DNA of 6,379 nucleotides from an uncultured bacterium. Lineage in GTDB: Bacteria; Actinomycetota; Actinomycetes; S36-B12. Numbering within the stretch: the first letter of the stretch is position 1; every line of letters begins with the position of its first letter. The stretch is taken from contig CAJBMR010000399.1 of NCBI GenBank assembly GCA_903954205.1, positions 1-6,379 of the forward strand, read 5' to 3'. A program made the position numbers and the translations under genes. The notes below the pieces were generated by a model. That model made no database searches. It was not told the DNA's origin and saw only the letters and a list, made by a program, of their open reading frames with translations. This document shows positions 1 through 5,749 of the stretch, one piece after another.

Positions 1-384
1 CATCCCGGACAATTCCTCCTCTGGCGCGGGGGCATTGCCGTAGGTGACTTCGACGGCAATCCGCTGCTCTCCAGCGCTGACCGAGGTCTTCCCGGGCCGA
101 CAGCCCACGACGTCGCCAGCGTCTTGCGGGGCTTCGACCACGTCGCCATCGCCGCCGCACGTCGGGTCGACGACCCCGATGCGGTGGTCCGCGGGCGCCA
201 GTTGGCGAAGCAGGCGCGTGGTGCGGCACTGAATGCCTATCTCGGTGCGGAGGGAGTGCCCTCACTCGATGTTGGACTGCTCGAAGCGCTGGAGACTCTC
301 TCTCCCCTGCACGAAGCGGTCTATGCCTCCACGTACCTGGAGCGCTGGCGCTATGTGCCGCTTACCGTCCTGAACGATCCGTGA
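1..384 (+). CDS. Maltokinase/glucosamine-kinase-like sugar kinase, C-terminal end (5' partial)
   Basis: The open frame runs from the first base to TGA at 382-384 and gives 127 residues without a start, so the gene begins outside the window. The first residues (HPGQFLLW) match the end of the HGDLHxGQ catalytic loop of maltokinase-type members of the aminoglycoside-phosphotransferase fold; the catalytic Asp would lie just upstream of base 1. DFDGNP at residues 16-21 is the equivalent of the metal-binding DFG/DFE motif, and the following DVASVLRGFDHVA matches the conserved DVAGMLRSFDYAA helix of that family. Family members phosphorylate maltose (to maltose 1-phosphate, feeding the GlgE alpha-glucan route) or, in some actinobacteria, glucosamine; the visible third cannot decide between them. 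A TTG at 124 could be mistaken for a start, but the motifs extend upstream of it. The gene converges on the threonine aldolase with a 4-nt gap. Confidence 0.75.
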   Translation, partial: HPGQFLLWRGGIAVGDFDGNPLLSSADRGLPGPTAHDVASVLRGFDHVAIAAARRVDDPDAVVRGRQLAKQARGAALNAYLGAEGVPSLDVGLLEALETLSPLHEAVYASTYLERWRYVPLTVLNDP

Positions 385-388
385 CGCC

Positions 389-1426
389 CTACGAATTCAT
401 CTCGCGTGCGATAGCCGCCGCGAACGCGTCAACGTCCTCCGCGGTGGTGTCCCAGGAGCACATCCAACGCACCTCACCCGTGTGGTCGTCCCAGGTGTAG
501 AAGCGGTAGTCGCGCTGGAGTCGCTCAGTGACAGCCGGCGGCAGGATTGCGAAGACCGCGTTGGCATCGACTCGGCGCATGACGTCAACGCCGGGGATGG
601 CGCGAACGGCGACCTCGAGGCGACGCGCCATCTCGTTGGCATGGCTCGCATTGCGCAGCCACAGGTCATCAGTGAGCAGTGCGGCCAGCTGCGCGCTCAC
701 GAATCGCATCTTGCTGGCCAGCTGCATCGCGGACTTGCGCAGGAAGGGCACGTCGCGCGCGAGGTCAGGGTCGAGCACGATGACCGCCTCGGCTCCCATG
801 GCGCCATTCTTCGTGCCGCCGAAGGACACTGCATCGACACCGACGTCAGTGGTGATCTCACGCAGGGCGACACCGAGACTCGCGGCCGCGTTGGCCAGCC
901 GCGCGCCATCGAGATGCAGACGCAGCCCGCGCGAGTGCACGTGGTCGGCGAGCCGGCCCAGCTGATCGACGGTGTAGGCCGTGCCGAGCTCTGACGACTG
1001 CGTGATCGTCACGACCGCCTGCTGAGCGCGATGCACGTCACCCGCGCGCACGGCATGCACGTCGACGAGTTCCGGGGTGAGCAAGCCATCGGCCGTGGGG
1101 ACGGTCCACAGCTTGAGCCCGGCGACCTTCTCGGGAGCGCCACCCTCGTCGACATTCACGTGCGCGGACTCAGCGCAGATCACGGCTTCCCAGGGCCGGC
1201 ACATTGACTGCAATGCCACGACATTGGCGCCCGTCCCATTGAAGACCGGGAAGACCTCCGCCTGCGGGCCGAAGTGCTCACGCACAAGCTTGCGCAGGCG
1301 CTCGGTCTCATCGTCATCGCCGTAGGCCACCGCGTGGCCGGCGTTGGCACGAGTGAGTGCCTCCAGGACCTCCGGGTGGATGCCGGCGTAGTTGTCGCTG
1401 GCGAAGCCCCGCCAGGGTGCAGACAT
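389..1426 (-). CDS. ltaE: Low-specificity L-threonine aldolase (PLP-dependent)
   Basis: This 345-residue protein is a fold-type I PLP enzyme that reversibly cleaves L-threonine/allo-threonine and other beta-hydroxy-alpha-amino acids to glycine and an aldehyde in the cytosol. The N-terminus FASDNYAGIHPEVLEAL (residues 8-24) and AYGDDDET (34-41) are family signatures. HLDGAR (171-176) carries the Asp that contacts the pyridine nitrogen and the Arg that follows. SFGGTKNG (201-208) contains the Schiff-base lysine K206; this is the Pseudomonas-type motif rather than the SKGLGAP form of E. coli LtaE. Length is normal for the family. The frame stays open upstream to 1678, but those codons overlap the SDR and give an Arg/Ser-rich shadow; ATG at 1426 is preferred because it begins the family N-terminus and has GGAGG 6 nt upstream. 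It is the last gene of the operon, starting 1 nt after the SDR stop. The symbol is by family; orthology is inferred. Confidence 0.92.
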   Translation of the reverse strand: MSAPWRGFASDNYAGIHPEVLEALTRANAGHAVAYGDDDETERLRKLVREHFGPQAEVFPVFNGTGANVVALQSMCRPWEAVICAESAHVNVDEGGAPEKVAGLKLWTVPTADGLLTPELVDVHAVRAGDVHRAQQAVVTITQSSELGTAYTVDQLGRLADHVHSRGLRLHLDGARLANAAASLGVALREITTDVGVDAVSFGGTKNGAMGAEAVIVLDPDLARDVPFLRKSAMQLASKMRFVSAQLAALLTDDLWLRNASHANEMARRLEVAVRAIPGVDVMRRVDANAVFAILPPAVTERLQRDYRFYTWDDHTGEVRWMCSWDTTAEDVDAFAAAIAREMNS

Positions 1427-1427
1427 G

Positions 1428-2102
1428 TCAGGCCTCCGTGAGGTCGCGGCGCGCTCCGTTGGGAGCATCACCCCCGACGATCCCATGGATCGACGCCGCG
1501 AGGTCCACCGTGTCGGTGTAGCCGGGGAAGGACTGCTCCGGCTGAGACTCCCGCATCGACGCATCGACCAGCGCCTTGACCGCGACGATGACCGCGCGCG
1601 CAGAGGTGTCCTTGAATGAGTGGGCGAGACCCCCCACCCAGGTTTCGGCTGCAGCCTTGGCGGTCGCATAGGCGACATTTCCCGCCGTGGGCTTCGTCGC
1701 GGAGGTGCTCGACACGATCACGTAGCAACCACCCGAGGCGATGAGTGCATCACGGAAGGCCACGGTCGTCGTGCGTACCGTGCCGAAGACACCGGGTGCA
1801 ATCGCACTCCAGGCCTCCAGTGCACCAAGGTCGACTGTCTTCGAGCCCTGCCATCCGCCGACGAGGTGCACGACCGCATCGATGCGCCCGTGACGTGCCA
1901 GCACATCGTCACGGAATCGCACGACGTCATCGACATCGAGTAGGTCGACGACGGCCGCCTCGCCAGACACGGGCGCCGCCGCCTCCTGAGCCAGATCCTC
2001 ACGCCGATCGACCACGATTACGTCGTGATCTGAGCCAAGCGAACGAGCGACCGCGCGGCCGCCCATGCCGGCCCCCAGCACGATGGCGACGGGGCGAGTC
2101 AT
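1428..2102 (-). CDS. Short-chain dehydrogenase/reductase (SDR), unknown substrate
   Basis: This 224-residue classical SDR is an NAD(P)-dependent oxidoreductase of Rossmann fold. The nucleotide-binding glycine loop is GAGMGGRAVA (residues 10-19). Asp32 at the end of the second strand (VIVVDRR) suggests, but does not prove, NAD(H) preference. HLVGGW (79-84) takes the place of the usual NNAG segment. The catalytic set is visible: Ser131/Ser132, Tyr145 and Lys149 in YATAK (YxxxK). The C-terminus is short and polar, and no membrane segment is seen. The start overlaps the stop of the upstream gene as ATGA (2102-2099), so translation is probably coupled; its own stop lies 1 nt before the aldolase ATG. 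The context suggests it acts on a product or precursor of the aldolase, for example a hydroxyl or aldehyde group. The substrate cannot be read from sequence. Confidence 0.88.
   Translation of the reverse strand: MTRPVAIVLGAGMGGRAVARSLGSDHDVIVVDRREDLAQEAAAPVSGEAAVVDLLDVDDVVRFRDDVLARHGRIDAVVHLVGGWQGSKTVDLGALEAWSAIAPGVFGTVRTTTVAFRDALIASGGCYVIVSSTSATKPTAGNVAYATAKAAAETWVGGLAHSFKDTSARAVIVAVKALVDASMRESQPEQSFPGYTDTVDLAASIHGIVGGDAPNGARRDLTEA
1433..1437 (-). promoter_or_regulatory. Ribosome binding site GGAGG of the threonine aldolase
   Basis: On the minus strand GGAGG lies inside the last codons of the SDR, 6 nt before ATG at 1426. It decides the aldolase start over the upstream in-frame ATGs of the longer open frame. 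Confidence 0.75.
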
Positions 2103-4177
2103 GCCGCCATCCCCGTAATGCCGCGGGCAGAATCGATGGCCGACGCGAGGGCCTTGCGCAGGGACTCGTAGAACACATTGAGCGGGAACTCGTCCGGGAG
2201 AACAGCGTCGACAGCCTCACGCGGCTCACTCGGCAGTGCTTGCGCGCCACGAGCCCATACCGACTGCGGATGCGGAGGCACGAGCGAACTCACGAATTCG
2301 TAGGCGGCCAGCCAGTGGCCGAGGCGAGAGCGATCGATGCCTTCGCGGTAGAGCGTCTCGACCTCATCGCACAGTGCATCCATGCTGTCTTGGACGCAAG
2401 ACCAGTCGATCACCAGCGTGTTGTCGGTCCAGCGAATCACACCGGCCTTGTGCAGCCAAGCGAAGATAATCTGCCCCGCAAGGCCGTCGTAGTTGCGCAC
2501 GCGATCTCCCGTCGTGGGAAACCGGAAGAGTCGGTCGAAGAGGATGGCGAGGCGCACGTAGGGGGCGAGCACGACTCCGCTCTCCTCGAGGTGGCGCGTC
2601 TCGCGGAAGGTCCACAGATCGCAACGCAATTCTTCGAGGCCGTACATCCAGTAGGGCATCCGCTGCTTGATCATGAAGGGGTCGAACGGCAGATCGCCGT
2701 GACTGTGGGTGCGGTCATGCACGAGATCCCACAGCACGAAGGTCTCCTGGGCGAGGCGCTGGTCGGCAAGCAGGAGTTCAGCTTCGGGGGGCAGGGCCAC
2801 GCGCAGCTGCTCGGCGGCCGCCTGGGACACGTGCCGGAAGCGAGCAGCCTCGCGGTCGCAGAAAATGCCACCCCAGGTGAACTTCACAACCTCGCGCGTC
2901 GCCACCGTCTCCGGGAAGAGCACGGCCGAATGTGTGTCGTATCCGGAAGTGAAGTCCACGAATTCGATCGGCACGAAAGCGGCGTTGTCGTACGCCGTCG
3001 CCTCGAGTGCGGCGATCCACTCAGGCCAGACCGTGCGCACCACGACGGCCTCGACGTTGCGGTTGGGGTTGCCGTTCTGGGTGTACATCGGGAAGACGAC
3101 CAGGTGCTCCACGCCGTCACGACGATGCTCGTCGGGATGGAAGAGCTGCAGCGAGTCGAGGAAGTCCGGCACTCCCAGGCCACCTTCACGCCATGACCGG
3201 AAGTCCGTCACGCACGCAGCGAGATAGTCGGCCTGATGCGGCACGAGTGGAGCGAGCTGCTCCAGGTCGAGGATGATCCGATCGATGCACGCGCGGGCCA
3301 GGGCAACATCGCCGCTGACGGACCCATCCGCCTCCTGGAGCGGACGCAGCGTCTCGACGGCATCGACGAGATCGGCCCACGCAGCGTGCTCGACGATGGC
3401 ACTGCGCTGCTCCTCAAACCCGCCGGCACTGCGCCGAGCCGCTGTCCACGTGACGAGTCGCTGCCAGAGCACACGATTATCGAGATCACCGATGGAGTCA
3501 TCGCCGGCGAAATCCGAGTCGGCGACGACGAGGACGCGGCCTTCTCCAGCATCCACCCCCGCAATCACGGGCGCGCCAGCTGGCATCGCGGTGTCGGCAG
3601 TGCGCGCGAAGACATACGCGTCATCGGCAACGTCGAGGACGCCCGCCCGGTAGACGCACGCACCCGAGACGCCGGCAAAGACATCGGTGCCACGCGCCGT
3701 CGAAGGTGCCATGAGCAGCCAGGTCGACACGTCGTTGAAGCGGTGCACCGGATCCTGAGCGGTGCACGTGACGACATCGATGCCGAAGCGAGTGGTGATC
3801 TCGGAGAGGTTGTTGCCGTACTTCGACTGCTCGGTCTCCGCCAGGACAAGCAGGCCCCCACCTGCGCGCACGAATGCTTCGATGGCGCCCACCTCGGCGG
3901 TGGAGTAGACGGGCGAGCCCTCGCCGGTCGTCGCCTCCCACTCGTCAGTGGAGCAGTGCGGCAGGACGAGCACGTCGACAGCACGCAGGGTCTCGGCATC
4001 GATGGGACCCGTGATGTGCGCCTCCACCTCGAAGCCCGCTCGGCGCAGCACCTCCGCGGCCTCCGCGTAGGAGGCATCCGCCGGGTTGGCCGGCGCCATG
4101 CGTGCGGCTAGGTCCAGACGTGTGGTCCAGGCCTGGCGGTGGCTCTCGTCGATGAGCACGCGAGCGAGGGGACGCAT
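2099..4177 (-). CDS. Two-domain protein: GIFT/amidotransferase-like N-terminus plus DUF6421-like C-terminus
   Basis: The 692-residue protein has no known function. Residues 1-245 look like a class I amidotransferase-like domain of the DUF4350/GldG/IFT52 (GIFT) type: VLIDESH at 7-13, VDVLVLPHCST at 67-77, AIEAFVRAGGGLLVLAETE at 98-116 and GRVLVVADSDFAGDD at 213-227 followed by DLDN. No Cys lies in the elbow (RAGGGLLVL), so amidase activity is unlikely. Residues 270-645 resemble actinobacterial proteins I recall as DUF6421, with QNGNPNRN (367-374) and HDRTHSHGDLPFDPFMIKQRMPYWMYGLEELRCDL at 487-521, and RNYDGLAGQIIFAWL at 561-575. H487, H491 and E516 could form a zinc site like that of M49 peptidases, with D488 where a catalytic Glu normally sits. 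There is no signal peptide or membrane helix, so it is probably cytosolic. It is the first gene of the operon. ATG at 4177 is supported by AGGAG 5 nt upstream. Confidence 0.85.
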   Translation of the reverse strand: MRPLARVLIDESHRQAWTTRLDLAARMAPANPADASYAEAAEVLRRAGFEVEAHITGPIDAETLRAVDVLVLPHCSTDEWEATTGEGSPVYSTAEVGAIEAFVRAGGGLLVLAETEQSKYGNNLSEITTRFGIDVVTCTAQDPVHRFNDVSTWLLMAPSTARGTDVFAGVSGACVYRAGVLDVADDAYVFARTADTAMPAGAPVIAGVDAGEGRVLVVADSDFAGDDSIGDLDNRVLWQRLVTWTAARRSAGGFEEQRSAIVEHAAWADLVDAVETLRPLQEADGSVSGDVALARACIDRIILDLEQLAPLVPHQADYLAACVTDFRSWREGGLGVPDFLDSLQLFHPDEHRRDGVEHLVVFPMYTQNGNPNRNVEAVVVRTVWPEWIAALEATAYDNAAFVPIEFVDFTSGYDTHSAVLFPETVATREVVKFTWGGIFCDREAARFRHVSQAAAEQLRVALPPEAELLLADQRLAQETFVLWDLVHDRTHSHGDLPFDPFMIKQRMPYWMYGLEELRCDLWTFRETRHLEESGVVLAPYVRLAILFDRLFRFPTTGDRVRNYDGLAGQIIFAWLHKAGVIRWTDNTLVIDWSCVQDSMDALCDEVETLYREGIDRSRLGHWLAAYEFVSSLVPPHPQSVWARGAQALPSEPREAVDAVLPDEFPLNVFYESLRKALASAIDSARGITGMAA

Positions 4178-4182
4178 GACGA

Positions 4183-4187
4183 CTCCT
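4183..4187 (-). promoter_or_regulatory. Ribosome binding site AGGAG of the operon's first gene
   Basis: On the minus strand AGGAG is followed by 5 nt (TCGTC) and then ATG at 4177. This is a clear Shine-Dalgarno match and fixes the start of the 692-residue protein, so the operon transcript has a leader rather than being leaderless. Confidence 0.7.
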
Positions 4188-4212
4188 GTGTGAGGGGCTG
4201 TGGCGGGGGGCG

Positions 4213-4224
4213 GGGACGCGTCCC
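4213..4224. promoter_or_regulatory. 12-bp perfect palindrome, possible operator
   Basis: GGGACGCGTCCC is a perfect 12-bp palindrome. It sits immediately downstream of the candidate minus-strand -10 box (4226-4231), about where transcription would start, and upstream of the operon's ribosome binding site. This position would suit a repressor site. In GC-rich DNA short palindromes also arise by chance. Confidence 0.3.
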
Positions 4225-4225
4225 T

Positions 4226-4231
4226 AGCCTA
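4226..4231 (-). promoter_or_regulatory. Candidate -10 box of the three-gene operon
   Basis: The minus strand reads TAGGCT here, a TANNNT hexamer close to the actinobacterial TAGRRT consensus. A start about 7 nt downstream would leave a leader of roughly 40 nt before ATG at 4177, containing AGGAG. No convincing TTGACA-like -35 is seen; the -35 zone instead falls in the first AGATCT-centred repeat (4240-4253), so an activator or alternative sigma factor could be involved. Confidence 0.35.
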
Positions 4232-4239
4232 CCCGATGC

Positions 4240-4253
4240 CGAAAGATCTCCCG
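4240..4253. repeat. AGATCT-centred palindromic repeat, copy 1
   Basis: The 14-mer CGAAAGATCTCCCG differs from copy 2 at one base. It is an imperfect palindrome: five of seven base pairs are symmetrical around AGATCT. It overlaps the -35 zone of the candidate minus-strand promoter, which makes it a candidate regulator binding site. Confidence 0.5.
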
Positions 4254-4270
4254 CACAAAGACGGTTTCAC

Positions 4271-4284
4271 CGGAAGATCTCCCG
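4271..4284. repeat. AGATCT-centred palindromic repeat, copy 2
   Basis: The 14-mer CGGAAGATCTCCCG is palindromic at six of seven base pairs. It starts 31 bp from copy 1, about three helical turns, so both copies face the same side of the DNA, as expected for cooperative binding of a dimeric regulator. Which of the two divergent transcripts it serves is not known; distance favours the minus-strand operon. Confidence 0.5.
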
Positions 4285-4377
4285 TTTCCTACTCGGGCTG
4301 GCACCGGAACTCGGGAATTTCGAGACATCACACGTCGTGCAGCCAACGTTTCGTCCCGAAGTTCGCCTCCCCCTCAC

Positions 4378-4439
4378 CGCGAGTGTGCAGGTGCGGGCCA
4401 CTTTCACCCACTCAAGGCAGTCGCAACTGCACACTCGCG
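4378..4439. repeat. 18-bp inverted repeat with 26-nt loop
   Basis: The arms 4378-4395 (CGCGAGTGTGCAGGTGCG) and 4422-4439 are reverse complements at 17 of 18 positions, including 13 uninterrupted pairs at the base of the stem. The sole mismatch pairs g4391 with a4426. The loop is 26 nt. There is no T-tract on either side. The element lies upstream of the oxidase start, so it is not a terminator for a visible gene. It could be a REP-like palindromic element or an operator with widely spaced half-sites. Its right arm ends at the putative -35 of the oxidase promoter. Confidence 0.7.
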
Positions 4440-4466
4440 TGAACGGCCTGATGGGGTCGCTAACGT
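4439..4466 (+). promoter_or_regulatory. Candidate leaderless promoter of the alditol oxidase gene
   Basis: GTGAAC (4439-4444) is a weak -35, followed by a 16-bp spacer and TAACGT (4461-4466), which fits TANNNT. The box ends 6 nt before ATG at 4473, so the transcript would begin at or next to the start codon. No Shine-Dalgarno sequence precedes the ATG, in agreement with a leaderless mRNA. Confidence 0.4.
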
Positions 4467-4472
4467 CGGGCC

Positions 4473-5717
4473 ATGCGGAGCAACTGGTCGAGCACCGTCG
4501 ATCTTGGGGGCAGCGAGGCCCGTCCCGGCTCCGCCGCCGACGTAGCCAATCTCGTGCGCGGCGACGCACCGGTGCTGGCACTGGGCAGTGCCCACTCCTT
4601 CAGTGCGGTTGCCGTGACCCCCGGCCTCCACATCGACACCGCCGGCCTGCCCGCCGACATACGCGTCGAGGGCACCACAGCATCCGTGGGGGCAGGCACG
4701 ACGTACGCCGCCCTCGGGCGCGAGCTGCACGCTCGCGGTGTGGCGCTCGCTGCCATGGCCTCCCTGCCACACATCACCGTGGGCGGCGCCATCGCCACCG
4801 GGACTCACGGATCAGGCGATGCGATCGGAACTCTCTCGAGTGCAGTCACCGGGCTTGAGGTCGTCACAGCCGATGGCGAGATCCGATGGGTGCGCCGCGG
4901 TGCCGATCCGGATTTTGCCGGTTGGGTTGTGGCGCTGGGGGCGCTCGGCGTAGTCACGCGAGTGGAGCTCGAGGTCGAGCCGACCTACGACGTGGCGCAG
5001 ACGGTCTTCGCGGGACTGGACCTTGATGTCGTCGAGGCGGAGTTCGATGCCGTCTTCTCTGCGGCCACCTCGGTGAGCGTCTTCACCCGGTGGAGACCCG
5101 AACCCGACGCGCAACTGTGGCTCAAGCGGCGCATCGACCGTGAAGGCGCGTGGCCCGGCGGCCCGGCGTTCGGGATCCCCGAGCGCCAGGAGCCGCTGCA
5201 CCCGCTCGAGCAGCTCGACCCCGTGCACTGCAATCCGCAATTGGGTCAATCGGGCCCCTGGCACGAGCGCCTGCCGCACTTCCGCGCCGAATTCACCCCG
5301 AGTGCCGGGGATGAGATCCAAGCGGAGTACCTCCTCCCTCGGTCGAGAGCCGTCGAAGCCATCAGCGCCCTGCGACCGCTGCATGCGAGCATCACACCGC
5401 TCCTGCATGTGACGGAGATCCGGACGATGCGGGCAGATGACCTGTGGCTGAGCCCCGCATCCGGCGTCGACACCGTAGGAATCCACTTCACATGGCATCG
5501 GGATGAACGGATCTTCGATGTTCTTCCCGCCATCGAGGACGTGCTGCTTCCCCTCGGCGCGCGACCGCACTGGGGCAAGGTGACCCTTGCGACCCCCGAG
5601 CAGGTGCGCGCCGCCTTCCCACGCTGGGACGACTACGTAAGCCTCATCACAGCGATGGACCCCGACGGTCGCTTCCGTAGCCCATTCGTGACACGCCTGC
5701 TCGGCGCGTCAGGCTGA
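4473..5717 (+). CDS. Alditol/xylitol oxidase, FAD-dependent (AldO family)
   Basis: This 414-residue protein belongs to the vanillyl-alcohol-oxidase family and matches AldO of Streptomyces coelicolor (418 aa) in length and motifs. Such enzymes oxidise the terminal carbon of polyols (xylitol, sorbitol) to an aldose, reducing O2 to H2O2. The N-terminal half is the FAD domain: LGSAHSFS (37-44) has His41 at the place of AldO His46, which binds FAD covalently, and SLPHITVGGAIATGTHGSGD (97-116) is the pyrophosphate-binding stretch. The C-terminal substrate domain keeps TEIRTMRADDLWLSP (314-328) with Glu315 and Arg317, Thr340 in GIHFTW, and Lys369 in HWGK; these correspond to AldO Glu320, Arg322, Thr345 and Lys375. 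The catalytic set is therefore complete. There is no signal peptide, so it is probably cytosolic. ATG at 4473 is favoured by the NWSS start and the TAACGT box. The gene is divergent from the operon. The true polyol substrate cannot be read from sequence. Confidence 0.9.
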   Translation: MRSNWSSTVDLGGSEARPGSAADVANLVRGDAPVLALGSAHSFSAVAVTPGLHIDTAGLPADIRVEGTTASVGAGTTYAALGRELHARGVALAAMASLPHITVGGAIATGTHGSGDAIGTLSSAVTGLEVVTADGEIRWVRRGADPDFAGWVVALGALGVVTRVELEVEPTYDVAQTVFAGLDLDVVEAEFDAVFSAATSVSVFTRWRPEPDAQLWLKRRIDREGAWPGGPAFGIPERQEPLHPLEQLDPVHCNPQLGQSGPWHERLPHFRAEFTPSAGDEIQAEYLLPRSRAVEAISALRPLHASITPLLHVTEIRTMRADDLWLSPASGVDTVGIHFTWHRDERIFDVLPAIEDVLLPLGARPHWGKVTLATPEQVRAAFPRWDDYVSLITAMDPDGRFRSPFVTRLLGASG

Positions 5718-5737
5718 TCCACCGCTGGATGCGCACG

Positions 5738-5743
5738 TACTCT
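5738..5743 (+). promoter_or_regulatory. Candidate -10 box of the lipoprotein gene (leaderless)
   Basis: TACTCT fits TANNNT and ends 6 nt before ATG at 5750, the same spacing as at the oxidase gene. CTGATC at 5714-5719 is a weak -35 with an 18-bp spacer. The box lies downstream of the in-frame ATG at 5729 and so argues for the 5750 start. Confidence 0.35.
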
Positions 5744-5749
5744 CAACTC

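Noticed and set aside
1427..1678. N-terminal extension of the threonine aldolase frame up to 1678
   Set aside because: The extra 84 residues are Arg/Ser/Pro-rich, overlap the SDR coding sequence, and precede the family N-terminus that begins at 1426 after GGAGG.
1745..3196. Plus-strand open frame of 483 codons antisense to the SDR and the 692-residue protein
   Set aside because: Its product is Arg/His/Pro-rich without recognisable motifs, while the opposite strand encodes clear protein families; this is a usual shadow in GC-rich DNA.
3236..4111. Plus-strand open frame of 291 codons opposite the 692-residue protein
   Set aside because: Antisense to the GIFT-like domain, no motif, no ribosome binding site, and composition typical of an antisense shadow.
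4378..4439. Reading the 18-bp inverted repeat as a rho-independent terminator
   Set aside because: No T-tract follows on either strand, the loop is long, and both flanking genes point away from it.
4139..4858. Plus-strand frames covering the intergenic region 4178-4472
   Set aside because: They contain the promoter repeats, run into the oxidase in another frame, and encode low-complexity Arg/His-rich sequence.
4812..5570. Minus-strand open frame of 252 codons opposite the alditol oxidase
   Set aside because: The plus strand carries a full set of AldO motifs; the minus-strand product shows no family signature.
5729..5749. ATG at 5729 as start of the lipoprotein
   Set aside because: It would place seven residues before a well-formed signal peptide and lies upstream of the likely -10 box TACTCT; ATG at 5750 fits better.
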